Below the pieces are notes generated by a model that ran no database searches, was not told the DNA's origin, and saw only the letters and a list, made by a program, of their open reading frames with translations. From contig QKWM01000004.1 in assembly GCA_003248315.1 (NCBI GenBank), positions 5,692,657 to 5,756,656 on the forward strand: a stretch of 64,000 nt of DNA, written 5' to 3'. Shown here piece after piece: positions 8,923-18,464 of the stretch (position 1 is the stretch's first letter; every line of letters begins with the position of its first letter). The position numbers and the translations under genes were made by a program. Source of the DNA: Streptomyces sp. SW4 (GTDB lineage Bacteria; Actinomycetota; Actinomycetes; Streptomycetales; Streptomycetaceae).

Positions 8923-10849
8923 TCAGATCACGCGGAAGAGGTCGGCTGCGGCGTGGACGTCGGTCAGGTCCTCGATCGAACGGAGGTTGTCGCACAGGGC
9001 GTCCAGCACCGAGTCGGCTGCGGCGGCGCGCGGGGCGCCGACGGCCACACCGAAGACCCGGAAGCCCAGCCGGCGCTTGCGCTCGTTCCAGCTCCGCATC
9101 CACTCCGCGGTGACGCCGCAGTCGTCGTCGGTGATCAGCACGATGTCGCCGCGCGAGCGGGAGGTGTCGTCGAACTCCTCCTCCAGCAGCTCGCCGGCCG
9201 CGGTCAGCGGTGTCTGGTAGCTGGTTCCGCCGCCGAGGAAGGTCTCCGCGAAGTCGACCACCCGGTCGAGGTCCCCGTCGCCGGCCCGGGCGGGGAGGGG
9301 CCGGTGCCACGGGCGGGGGTTCGCGCGGGACCCTGGGCAAGGGACCGGTCGGCGCCCTGGGCAAGGTATCGGTCGGCGCCCTGGGCGGGGCGTGCGCTCC
9401 GGTCGGCCGGGAAGCGGAAGACCTGGAGCTTGCCGGGGGCCGAGAAGAGAATGCCGACGAAGTCCCGCCCCGCGTGGCGGGCCTGGTCCAGCAGGGCCAG
9501 CGCGCACGCCTTGGCCCACGCCTCACGGGTGACTCCGCCGGGCCCCGCTTCGTACATGGAGTGGGAGGTGTCCACGCACGCGATGACGGCGCCCCGCCCG
9601 GTGGCCTGCTCGCCCTGGCTGTCGTAGAGCATCAGCTCTCCGGCGGCGTAGCGCGCGGCGAACACCGCGCGCAGCTCGGGCAGGCCGAGGCCCGCCAGCT
9701 CGGAGGGGATGACGCGGGAGAGGTCGTTGCCGAGTGTGACGCCGACCAGCTCGCCCGCGGTGTTCTCCACCTTGCGGGCGCGCTCTCCCTCGGCCATCTG
9801 CCGGAACCGCCCGATCAGCTCGGCCCACTGCGCGAGGCGACCCGAGCGCAGCCGTTCGGCGAGCCGCGCGCGCCGGTCGAACGGCAGCCGCTCCAGCTCG
9901 CCGGCGCCGACGCCCCACGCCCGCATCAGTGTGGCCTCCCTGCGGACCGCCTCCGTGGCCTTCGCCACGCCGTGCCGCGCGGCGGTACGGATGCCGGGCG
10001 CCGCAGCCCCGAGCGTCTGCGCCGCGGCCCGGGCGGTCTCGGCGGCCTGCCGCGCCGCGGCCTCGGCGGTCTCCACCGCCTGCCGTACGGCCTCGGCGGC
10101 CGAGGGCGGAACCCTTCCGGACTCGCCGGCCCCGTCGGCCCCGTCGCCCCCGCCGGCCCTGTCGGCCTCGTCGGGCCGGCCCGCCGCGTCGGCGGCCTGC
10201 CGGAGCGCTTCGCCCAGGGCGGTCGCCGCGGCTTCCGCATCCCGCCGGGCCCTCTCCGCCTGCCCGGCGCGTCCCCGGACCTCCCGGGCCTCGCGGGCCT
10301 GCCTGGCGTGGGCCAGCATCCTGCGCAGCGCGGTGGCCTGGGCGAGTACGGCCATGGCGGCGGCGTAGGGGTCGCCCGCCGTCTCCCGGTGCAGCGCGGC
10401 GAACTCCGGGGACTCCACCAGCGCGGTGACGATCTGGTGGTTGACCAGCCGGGAGGGGGCCATCTCCGCGGGCTCGCGCAACCGGGGCGGGCCTGGTAGG
10501 CGGCCAGGAAGGCGTCGGCCAGCAGGTCGGTGGTGCCGTCGTCCCGCTGGTTCAGCTCCTCGGCCAGGTCGCGCAGCGCCGCCGACTGCGCGTAGGTGTC
10601 GCGCCAGGCGATCAGGTCGGACCGGTCCGCGACGACGACCGCGGTGTGCCGCTCGGGGGCGGCGGCCCGGCCCACCCACCTCCCGGCCCGGACCGCCGGG
10701 TCGTCCAGCACGACCCGCGGCCGGCCACCTCCGCTCATGTCCCCTCCGCTCACGTCCCGGCCGCTCACGTCCCCGCCGGTCCCGTCCCTGCCGACACCGT
10801 TCCCGCCGGTCCCGTCCCTGCCGACACCGTCCCCGTCGGTCCTGTCCAC
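8923..10849 (-). CDS. vWA domain protein, ViaA-like partner of MoxR ATPase
   Basis: About 640-aa cytoplasmic protein with a C-terminal von Willebrand A domain. The MIDAS is complete: VIACVDTSHSMY (DxSxS), GGGTSYQTPL and LITDDDCG. The N-terminal half is Ala/Arg-rich and helical, partly coiled coil. It follows a RavA-like ATPase by 19 bases on the same strand, the order seen in ravA-viaA, so it probably works with that ATPase as a chaperone-like pair. GTG at 10849 is preceded by GGAGGGG. The first 35 residues are Gly/Asp/Val repeats encoded by a 30-bp tandem repeat. A second low-complexity insert (QGADRYLAQGADRSLAQG) interrupts the vWA fold between MIDAS loops 1 and 2. -1 slips near 10500 and 9300. 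Confidence 0.8.
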
Positions 10850-10850
10850 G
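10771..10850. repeat. 30-bp tandem repeat inside the vWA gene start
   Basis: Two 30-bp copies (10771-10800 and 10801-10830, one mismatch) and a partial third encode the repetitive N-terminus of the vWA protein (unit GNGVGRDGTG). Being a multiple of three, it can vary in copy number without breaking the frame. Confidence 0.8.
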
Positions 10851-10868
10851 TCCCCCTCCCGCCCCGGC

Positions 10869-12067
10869 TCAGAGCTCGGCCTGCACCATGCTCGCGTCCA
10901 TCCCGAGGGCCTCGGTCAGGATGCGGGCGCGGACCGCGCGCCGGCGGCCGGTGACCCGGTCGATCGTGGCGGTGGAGCGGCCGGCGCCCACCGCCTCCTC
11001 GCGCAGCTTCTCCAGCCGCCTCCCCGCCATGGCGAGCTTGTTGTGCGCCTTGGTGATGACCCACTCGCTCAGCGCCTCACGGGACTGCCCGGCCATGGCG
11101 TCGAGCTGGGCCTCCAGCTCGTCCAGGGTGTCGGCCAGGTCGAGCACCTCCTTGGCGTCGGGGTTGACCAGTTGCAGCACCTCGCGCTCGACGGTCGGGC
11201 GTTCGGCCGGCGAGTTCCACAGGACGTGGGTCAGCAGCGACAGGTCGGTCTCGGCGACCGCCGGGCGGCCGTCGAGGTAGGCGGAGGCCTGGAGCAGGCC
11301 CACCGCCTGCCGCCAGCGGCGGTCGGAGGCGACCAGTTCCTTGCGGCGCAGGGCGGCCCGCAGCGTGCACACCGCGTCCACGATCGTGTCGGGGAAGTCC
11401 ACGGCCGGCACGGCTTCGGTCACGGCGTGCCGCAACGCGGCCAGGTCGACGGTGGTCCGGGCCGGTGCCACGGGCCGGCTGACGGCGGAGCGGACCAGCG
11501 CGGCGAAGTTCGAGGGGTCCGCCAGGTATCCCACCTCGATGCGCACCAGCAGGCGGTCGTAGATCGCGGCGGCGTCCGCTTCGCTCGGCAGTTCGTTGCT
11601 CGCGGTGATGGCCCCGATCAGGGGCAGTGGATCGGTTCGCCGCCGTTCTCGGGGTGGTAGATCCGCTCGTTGAGGTAGCCCAGCGTCTCGTTCAGCGCGG
11701 CAGTTGAGCACTTGAAGATCTCGTCGATGAAGGCGACATGGGCGGTGGTGGCGCGGCCGTCGTAGATCTGCCGGTACTCGCCCCGGGCCAGCGCGGCGAC
11801 GTCGATGGGGCCGAACATCCTGGTCGGCGCGGTGAACTTCGACAGGAGGATCTCCCAGTACGTTGCCCCCGCGATACGGCCCGTGAGCTCCCGGGCCATC
11901 TCCGACTTCGCCGTTCCGGGCGGGCCGAGCAGCAACGAGTGCTGCCCGGCCAGCAGCGTCACCACCAGCATCCGCACCACGTCAGCCCGCTCGTAGAAGC
12001 GGTCCGACAGCTCGCCGCAGATCGTCCGCAGCCGCTCGGCCGTGTCCTGGGCTTCCGGTATCCCCAC
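10869..12067 (-). CDS. MoxR/RavA-like AAA+ ATPase
   Basis: AAA+ ATPase of the MoxR family, closest in motif layout to RavA. Seen: Walker A LLLGPPGTAKSEMAR, the pre-sensor stretch LLSKFTAPTRMFGPIDV, Walker B VAFIDEIFKCSTAALNETL, sensor 1 TASNELPSEADAAAIYDRLL, and a C-terminal helical lid plus coiled-coil-like segment (LDELEAQLDAMAGQSREALS). GTG at 12067 is chosen because GAGGAG sits 6 bases upstream. One -1 slip near 11630. About 400 aa. It immediately precedes the vWA gene, forming a RavA/ViaA-like operon expected to remodel a protein or membrane complex; the client is unknown. Confidence 0.85.
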
Positions 12068-12120
12068 GTTCGACTCCTCGCTCGCGATGCCCGCCGAGCC
12101 TACGAGAAGCGCCCTTCGGG

Positions 12121-12183
12121 ACGCCGGTGTACTGCCGCCGGGACGCCGGTGTACTGCCGCCGGGACGCCGGAGTACTGCCGCG
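12121..12183. repeat. 22-bp tandem repeat, 2.9 copies
   Basis: Two identical 22-bp copies (12121-12142, 12143-12164; core CCGGTGTACTGCCGCC) and a partial third (12165-12183, one mismatch) lie in the short space between the PAP2 gene end and the RavA-like gene start, both read on the minus strand. Position upstream of the ATPase gene makes a regulatory role possible. Confidence 0.8.
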
Positions 12184-12200
12184 ACGCCGCCGCCCCGCCG

Positions 12201-13641
12201 TCAGACCAGCTCCGGTTCGGGTGCCGGCCGCCGTGGTGCGGGATCTTCGGTTCCCACCGGGTGGTGGTGCGCACGTAGCCGTGGATCACCGAGCCCGTCG
12301 CCAGGAGGAGCAGGGAGCCGTACAGCAGGGGGTGGTCGGCCATCTGCGGTGCCAGGAAGCGGTACGACAGCAGGAGCGCGGTGAAGACGGCCGTGCCGTG
12401 GGCGACCAGCCGGAGCCCCGACCGGTCCCAGCCGCGGTCGTACGCGCGCAGGGCGGCCTCGATCGTGAGCACGAACACCACGCCGGCGAGGAGGTCGGCG
12501 CCGTAGTGGTAGCCGAAGCCGAGGGTGGCCGCGAGGGTGGCGACCAGCCAGAAGGTGCCGGCGAGCCGCAGGGCGCGCGGACCCTGGCGGAGTGGATGAA
12601 GATGGCGGTGGCCCAGGCCGTGTGCAGGCTGGGCATGCAGTTGCGCGGGGTGAGCCCGTCGAACGGTATCGGGTGCGGGGCGTCGGCCGGCGGTGGTGTC
12701 CGCGGCCACAGATCGGCCACCGCCCACTGCGAGGTGGAGGGGATCTCCGGCGCCCACAGGCTGATCGACGCCCAGTGGTCGGTGCCGGTGCCGTAGGCGA
12801 AGAGCGGTCCGACCACCGGGTAGATCATGTAGAAGGCCGGACCGAGGAGACCGATGACGAGAAAGCTGCGCACGAGGTGGTGGCGCGGGAAGCGGCGCTC
12901 GGCCGCCACGTGCCGCAGTTGGTACAGGGCGACGACGACGGCGGCCACCGGCAGCTGACCGTAGATGGTGTCGAGGAAGTTGAAGCCGACGGAGCCGGTG
13001 GCCTCGACCACGCGGCCCACCAGCCACGACGGGTTGCCGAGCGCGTGATCGGCGGCCGCCACGTACGGGTCGAGCACCATCGGGCGGGTCTTGGAGGTGA
13101 TGAGCAGCCACGTGTCGCCGGTCTTGCGGCCCGCCATCAGCAGCAGGCCCAGCCCCGCGCCCTTGAGCAGCAGGACACGCTCCGGGCCGGTACGGCGTGT
13201 GACGGCGAGGACCGCGACGCCCACAATGACCCACAGCGCACCGTTGCCGAAGGGATGGCCGCCGGCCGGCTCGACGTCGAGCGCCCAACGGCCCACGAGG
13301 AACGCGAGGTCGATGCCGATCGCCGTGACCGCCGCGATCAGGCGTTGCCGCCAGGTGAGGACCACCATCGTCAAGGCCATGGCGGCATAGAGCAGACCGC
13401 CCGACTTGGGAGCGAACACCAGCTCCCGGACCTGGTTGGTGATCGGCCCCGGCGTGCCGTAGCGGCGCGCCGCCAGCTCCAGTGCGACGAGGAACCCGAG
13501 GGTGACGACGCCCGCCGCGGCCCAGAGGGTCGCCCGTGGCCGATGCCGTAGGGACGACGCCGTTCTTCGGCCGGCTTCCGGCGCGTCCTGCGGTGATATG
13601 TGTCCGTGTCTCAATTTCGGCTGCTTGCTAGATGTGGTCAT
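12201..13641 (-). CDS. PAP2 superfamily membrane phosphatase
   Basis: Integral membrane protein of the PAP2/inositolphosphotransferase type, acting on lipid phosphates or related substrates. Several hydrophobic helices are visible (AAAGVVTLGFLVALELAA, ALWVIVGVAVLAVT, SFLVIGLLGPAFYMIYPVVG). The catalytic region contains NCMPSLHTAWA (the PSxH motif) and then GFGYHYGADLLAGV (the downstream HxxxD motif). -1 slips occur near 12575 and 12230. The second restores the stop: the uncorrected frame runs on into the ATPase gene, but one inserted base gives an end APEPELV at 12201. Joined length about 480 aa. Start ATG 13641. Confidence 0.8.
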
Positions 13642-14023
13642 GTCAGGGCACGCTGCGATCGTCGCCTTCCGTTCGGAACCGCTTCCCTTTCACACAGCCC
13701 GGCCCGTGAGACCAAGACGGAAGGAACGGCGTCCGGGTTCCACCGGCGCACGCCGGTCGGCGGGGTCTCCCCGGCCCGATCGGCTATGCGACAGTCGTCA
13801 GTGCGTGCGAATCATACGGGCTGCCGTGGGACACGCACGGACGCCCTGCGGTGGCCGGTTCCCAGGGAGGGCGAGCAGATCCTGCGGTGCCCGGCTTCCG
13901 GGGGGCGAGGGGAGCCGGCCGTGCCCGTCCACCCCGCTTGCCGCCGCAACGCGCGTAGAGTCGCCGGCGCCCGCCCCGACGGCACTCCGTCGGTGCGGGC
14001 GGGACCGTCGGACGGGGGCGCCG
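13642..14023. other. Intergenic, no gene seen
   Basis: About 380 bases between the start of the PAP2 gene and the end of the RibD-like gene. Open frames here lack coding-like third-position bias and recognisable motifs. It should contain the PAP2 promoter; I see no convincing repeat or terminator. Confidence 0.5.
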
Positions 14024-14627
14024 TCACGCAGGGGCGCCGAGCGGCGGGTGCTCGAGCACGCGGGGCTTGTACTCCACCATCTGGGTCCGGCTGTCGAAGG
14101 TGCGGTGCCCGATCATCTCGAGGGCGACGTCCGGATAGCCGTCGTAGATGCGTTCCGCGCCGTGGCCCCCGTGATCACCGGGAACATCACGACCCGGAAG
14201 CGGTCGACGAGACCGGCGCGCAGCAGGGACCGGCACAGGCTGAGGCTGCCGATCGTGCTCAGGATCCCTGAGCCGCTCGACTTCATGGCCCGGACCGCCT
14301 CGACGGCGTCGTCGCGGACGAGCGTCGAGTTGGCCCACTTCAGCGGCTCCTCGAGCGTGGAGGAGAACACCACCTTGGACGCTCGTGTGAGTTCGTCGAC
14401 GGACGCCTCCTCCTCGGGCCTGAACTCGTCCTGACCACTCGGGACCTCGCCCGCGGCGAAGCCCGACATCAGGCGGTAGGTGTTCGCTCCCATCAGATAG
14501 GTGACCTCGGGCTGCTCACCGAGCCAGGCGAGGTACTCCGGGCCCTCGAGGCCCAGAACCCGGGCCAGCCCTCACCCGATGCGTAACCGTCGAGGGAGGT
14601 GATGAAGTCGACGAGAAGCTCCGACAT
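14024..14627 (-). CDS. RibD C-terminal/dihydrofolate-reductase-like protein
   Basis: About 200-aa member of the DHFR-like family related to the RibD reductase domain, an NAD(P)H-binding cytoplasmic fold. The rejoined start is MSELLVDFITSLDGYASGEG from ATG 14627; the middle has MGANTYRLMSGFA, KVVFSSTLEEPLKWANST and the glycine-rich GSGILSTIGSLSLCRSLL. The end reads MVEYKPRVLEHPPLGAPA. Frames slip by -1 near 14558 and 14190. Family members are common single genes in Streptomyces and their substrates are mostly unknown. Confidence 0.8.
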
Positions 14628-14750
14628 GGCCGTGTCCTTTCGTAGGGCGTCACGAGCTTGGACCGGCCGCGGGCCGTAAACTCATCGGCCGCGCCGTGGA
14701 GCATCGAGAAGGCCGGTGACCAGCGCCTCCCCTGACCGGTCGTGCGGAAG

Positions 14751-14838
14751 GCGCCCACGTCGATCGTTCAAGGCACCCACGTCGATCCTTCAAGGCGCCC
14801 ACGTCGGTCGTTCAAGGCACTCACGTCGATCGTTCGAT
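14751..14838. repeat. Four-copy 22-bp tandem repeat in intergenic DNA
   Basis: Four consecutive 22-bp units start at 14751, 14773, 14795 and 14817, each of the form GCRCYCACGTCGATCGTTCA with one to three changes. The surrounding 400-bp gap (14628-15027) upstream of the RibD-like gene and of the 15028 gene holds no gene. A 22-bp period places every copy on the same DNA face, as in iterons or multi-site operators. The unit differs from the 22-bp repeat at 12121. Confidence 0.85.
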
Positions 14839-15027
14839 GCCAGTGGTGACATACAGGGTCCGCACCTGCCACCCTTGCCGGGGTGTACGTGATTCCGGGG
14901 GACGAACGGGGACGCGCCACCGAAGCCGGTGAGCAGGATCGACCGCATCAGGAGGCCAACCGGCCTCCGGTCGGCCGGCAGTCGGTCTGCACGGCACCGC
15001 TGATACCCGTGGCCAAGGAAGGCAGGC

Positions 15028-15407
15028 ATGAGCGGCGGCATGGGCTGGTGGATCCTCGTGGAGGCGCCCGTGGGGGGAGACCTCCGCTGGGACCTGCGCC
15101 GTACCGTCCCGGTCGACGGCGGCCGGGACGCGGCCCTGGCGCGAGCCGCCGAGCTGGCCCGTACGTGCGACCCGCACGGCGAGGAAGCCGAGAATCCCGA
15201 GGCGTACGGCCGGCGGGTGTTCAGGAGCGGGGAGGCCGACTGGATCGTGGAGGTCGGCAGGTCGCGCTGGTTCGACACCCTCAAGAAGTCCATGACGTTC
15301 ACCACGCACGTCCGGATCTCCGTCGCCCGCCTGGAGCACCAGAGCGCGACACCGGTCGCCGAGCCCCGGCCAAGGGCGGCAAGCGGCGCACGTTCGGCAG
15401 GAGCTGA
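15028..15407 (+). CDS. Conserved hypothetical protein, about 126 aa
   Basis: Reads SGGMGWWILVEAPVGGDLRW from ATG 15028, then ARAAELARTCDPHGEEAENP and SRWFDTLKKSMTFTTHVRIS. Strong third-position G/C bias supports it as coding. A -1 slip near 15368 moves the true end to KGGKRRTFGRS with stop at 15407. No signal peptide, membrane helix or known catalytic motif. I do not recognise a function; the 22-bp repeat array lies 190 bases upstream. Confidence 0.65.
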
Positions 15408-15531
15408 CGGAGCGTCGTCAGGGCCTGACAGCTCCGTCCCGCCGAGCCCGTCGTCGCCCTGCGATCCGGGCCACCACCCATCAGTCATCTCGTGACAGCT
15501 CGGGGTGAGCTGACGCATGCGGATCGGAGCG

Positions 15532-15825
15532 CTACCGCTCGGGCGCGTCACGAAACGGCTCAGCCGGTAGGTGGCCGGCAGCTCCAGACGCCCGCACAGC
15601 GTGTCGATGCGCGTCATCGACCCGTCGACGCCTGCCTCCCGAAGACGACGCACCCCGCACGCAGCTCCGCCTGGTCCTGCGTCTCGACGACCACTTCCCA
15701 CTGCCCGCGTCCGGCGCGGTGCGGGCGGCATACCGCTGCCACAGGTCCTCCTGCCGCCGCTTTCGCTTCCTCTGCCCTGGCACCCGCCCAGAATCACCGG
15801 CTGCCGACAGGGAGGGCAAGGCCAT
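15532..15825 (-). CDS. Small conserved-looking hypothetical protein, about 98 aa
   Basis: Not visible as one open frame: three frames must be joined by -1 corrections. ATG 15825 gives MALPSLSAAGDSGRVPGQRK, followed by RQEDLWQRYAARTAPDAG, then QWEVVVETQDQAELRAG, then VRRLREAGVDGSMTRIDTL and LELPATYRLSRFVTRPER. Codon third positions are almost all G/C in exactly these segments, which is why I call it. A helical cytoplasmic protein is likely. Function unknown. Confidence 0.5.
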   Translation of the reverse strand: MALPSLSAAGDSGRVPGQRKRKRRQEDLWQRYAARTAPDAGSGKWSSRRRTRRSCVRGASSSGGRRRRVDDAHRHAVRASGAAGHLPAEPFRDAPER

Positions 15826-16024
15826 GGGGTCGCGCCGTGCCATGACAGGGCTGGTCGAGCGGTCCGCCCCGGCGGGACTGTGCGTGCTGTTCCGTCGGGC
15901 GACACAAGCGCAGGCGCCGACCGGGCGGGGCCTACGCTCGTCCCCGGCCCGGCCCCGGCCGGCCCCGGCCCGGGAGCCCGGCGTGCGGGTCGCTCGCACG
16001 CCGGGTCCCGCCGAGGGCAGACGG

Positions 16025-16393
16025 TCATCCGACCGGTGGCCCGGCCGACGCACGGCGGCGGACGGTCAGCGCCCGCCGCCCGAGGAGCACGGCGCCCAGC
16101 CCCAGCGGGACGGCCACGACGGCGCCGACGAGTCCGTTGCCCGTGCCGGGGCCTCCACTCGCGGTGGCCAGGTGCAGTACGGCGAGAAGGGTGCCGACCG
16201 CTCCCGCCGCGATGGCCGCGATCCCTCCGGCGCGTGCGCTGCCGGTGCCGAGCCGGCGGCCGCCGGAGGCCAGGGACAGCCGGCCGAGGACGAGCCCCAG
16301 CGCTCCGACCCCGAGAGCCAGATTGGCACCGGTCCGCCCGTCGCCGATGATCCCGCCTTCGGCGGCCGCCATCAACGCTGCTGAAGCACTCAT
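16025..16393 (-). CDS. DUF6223-like small membrane protein
   Basis: Intact 122-aa protein with about three hydrophobic helices: ANLALGVGALGLVLGRLSLA, AGGIAAIAAGAVGTLLAVLH and GLVGAVVAVPLGLGAVLLG, rich in Gly and Ala, with a basic C-terminus RRALTVRRRASAGPPVG. This layout matches the DUF6223 family of actinomycete membrane proteins, whose function is unknown. It is divergent from the sensor kinase gene at 16623, with about 230 bases between them, so it could be a target of that two-component system. Confidence 0.65.
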   Translation of the reverse strand: MSASAALMAAAEGGIIGDGRTGANLALGVGALGLVLGRLSLASGGRRLGTGSARAGGIAAIAAGAVGTLLAVLHLATASGGPGTGNGLVGAVVAVPLGLGAVLLGRRALTVRRRASAGPPVG

Positions 16394-16622
16394 ACCGCTC
16401 GCCTTCCTTCTCCTCGCGCCTTCCGAGGGGTCGATGTGCCTCGATCATGCGCGCCGGCCCGCCCGCTCGGCGTCCAGCAGACGCGGGCACTTCGTGCTGC
16501 CGCCGCCGCGGCACGGGCATACCGCGGATGCCGCAGACGCCGCCCGCCTACCGCGCACGCGGTAGCCGACCGCTCGTCCACGAGTCGGACTCGCTCACCA
16601 CCGCATCCGGCTACGGTGCCCC

Positions 16623-17748
16623 ATGGACAAGGGACGGTTCGCTGTCCGGCCGCGGTCACCGACTGGGCGATCGCCGCGGCCGTGGCGGCGCTGCTACTGG
16701 GCTCGGGCCTCTCGGGCCGCACCCGGCCGGGATGCGCGAGCTGCTCGGCTCCGCGCTGCTGGCGGCCGGCGGGCTGGTGCTGGCCGCGCGCCGCCGGGCG
16801 CCGCTCGTGGTCCTCGCCGTCACCGGGCTGTTCGCGGTGGGCCATCTGGCGGCCGGGTTCGAGGTGCTCGCCGTCTCGTACCTGGTCGCGGTCTACGCCG
16901 CCGTACGCGCCGGGCACCGTGCCGTCACGCTGGCCGTCTCCGCCGGGCTGCTGGCCGTGCTGCACCTCACCGCACTGGTGCTTCATGACGGAGCCGCGCG
17001 CGAGATGGTGGCGGATGTCCGCAGCACGCTCGAGCTCGCCTGGCTGATCGCCGCGTTCGCCGCCGGGAGGCGGTGCGGCAGGCCGAGCGGCGGGCCGACG
17101 AGGCCGAGCGTACCCGGGAGGAGACCGCACGCCGGCGGGCCGACGAGGAACGGCTGCGCATCGCCCGGGAGTTGCACGACTCGCTCACCCACCAGATCTC
17201 GGTCATCAAGGTGCAGTCCGAGGTCGCCGTCCACGTCGCCCGGCGCCGCGGCGAGCAGGTGCCGGAGGCCCTGCTGGCGATCCAGGAGGCCGGCCGGGAG
17301 GCGAGCCGGGAGCTGCGGGCGACCCTGGAGGCCCTTCGCGACGACGACATCACCCCGCCGCACGGACTCGACCACGTCCCGACCTGGTGAAGCGGTTCCA
17401 GGGACCGGCCTGGAGACGACGCTGACGGTCGAGGGGCGTCCCCACGCCGTACCGGCCGCGGTGAGCCGTACCGCGTACCGGATCGTTCAGGAGTCGCTCA
17501 CCAACGTCGCCCGGCACGCCGTCGCGGCAACCACCTGCTCCGTGGTCATCGACTACCGTCCCGACGCCCTCGCCATCCGCGTGGACGACGACGGACGGGC
17601 CACCCCGCACCCCGCCCCCACCCCCGGACTCGGGTTGCTCGGCATGCGTGAACGCGTCACGGCCCTGGGCGGCCGCCTGCGCACCGAGCCGCTCAGCGCC
17701 GGCGGCTTCACCGTCCGGGCCGAGATCCCCACGAACGGAGTGTCGTGA
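16623..17748 (+). CDS. Sensor histidine kinase, NarL-type partner (frameshifted)
   Basis: Membrane sensor kinase of about 375 aa. N-terminal helices: VTDWAIAAAVAALLLGSGL, LLGSALLAAGGLVLAARRR, VLAVSYLVAVYAAVRAG, LAVSAGLLAVLHLTALVL. Then a coiled coil (QAERRADEAERTREETARRR) and the HisKA_3 phosphoacceptor box ARELHDSLTHQISVI, with the HATPase part containing VQESLTNVARHA and GLGLLGMRERVTALGG. -1 slips near 16650, 16730, 17075, 17385 and 17400. Start ATG 16623 follows directly from the first helix. The stop overlaps the response-regulator start (GTGA), so the two are translationally coupled. Confidence 0.85.
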
Positions 17749-18403
17749 TCCGTGTCCTGCTGGTCGATGACCAGCCGCTGATCCGCAGCGGCTTCCGCGC
17801 GCTGCTCGACCTCGAGGACGACATCGAGGTGGTGGCCGAGGCCGCGGACGGCCGAGAGGGCCTGGCCCTCGTCGCGGAGCACCTGCCCGACGTCGCGCTC
17901 ATGGACATCCAGATGCCCCTGATGGACGGCATCGAGGCGACCCGGCGCATCGCCGCCGACCCGGCCCTGGCCGGCGTACACGTCGTCGTTCTGACCAATT
18001 ACGGCATGGACGAGTACGTCTTCGACGCGCTGCGCGCCGGCGCCGCCGGCTTCCTGGTCAAGGACATCCTCCCGGAGGACTTCCTGCACGCCGTGCGCGT
18101 CGCCGCCCGCGGTGACGCCCTGCTCGCACCCGCCATCACCCGCAAGCTCATCGACCGGTACGTCACCCAGCCGCCGCCCGCCCGCCCCGGCGGCCTGGAG
18201 GAACTGACCGGCCGGGAACGCGAGGTGGTCGCCCTGGCCGCACAGGGCCTGTCCAACGACGAGATCGCCGACCGCCTGGTCATCAGCCCGGCGACCGCCA
18301 AGACCCACGTCAACCGGCCATGGCCAAGCTCCGTGCCCGCGACCGCGCCCAACTCGTCGTCCTCGCCTACGAGTCCGGCCTGGTGACGGCGCGCAAGCCC
18401 TGA
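17745..18403 (+). CDS. NarL/FixJ response regulator
   Basis: Two-component response regulator, about 219 aa. Receiver: IRVLLVDDQPLIRSGFRALL (acidic pair), phosphoacceptor Asp in VALMDIQMPLMDGIEATR, Thr/Lys in VVLTNYG and GFLVKDILPE. C-terminal LuxR-type HTH: LTGREREVVALAAQGLSNDE, then IADRLVISPATAKTHV. A -1 slip near 18312 hides the real end; corrected it reads MAKLRARDRAQLVVLAYESG and ends LVTARKP at 18403. GTG start overlaps the kinase stop by 4 bases. Paired with the kinase just upstream. Confidence 0.9.
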
Positions 18404-18464
18404 CTCCCGCACGCCGTGGAACCGTGCCGGCACGGCCACGGCGTCCCGTCGTCCAGAATCGGGC

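Noticed and set aside
11618..13288. Apparent fusion of PAP2 phosphatase and MoxR ATPase
   Set aside because: The join comes from -1 slips removing the PAP2 stop; a clear ribosome site and GTG at 12067 mark the ATPase start.
14790..16520. A 576-codon open frame on the minus strand
   Set aside because: It crosses real genes on both strands with changing composition; only the 15532-15825 part is kept, in corrected frames.
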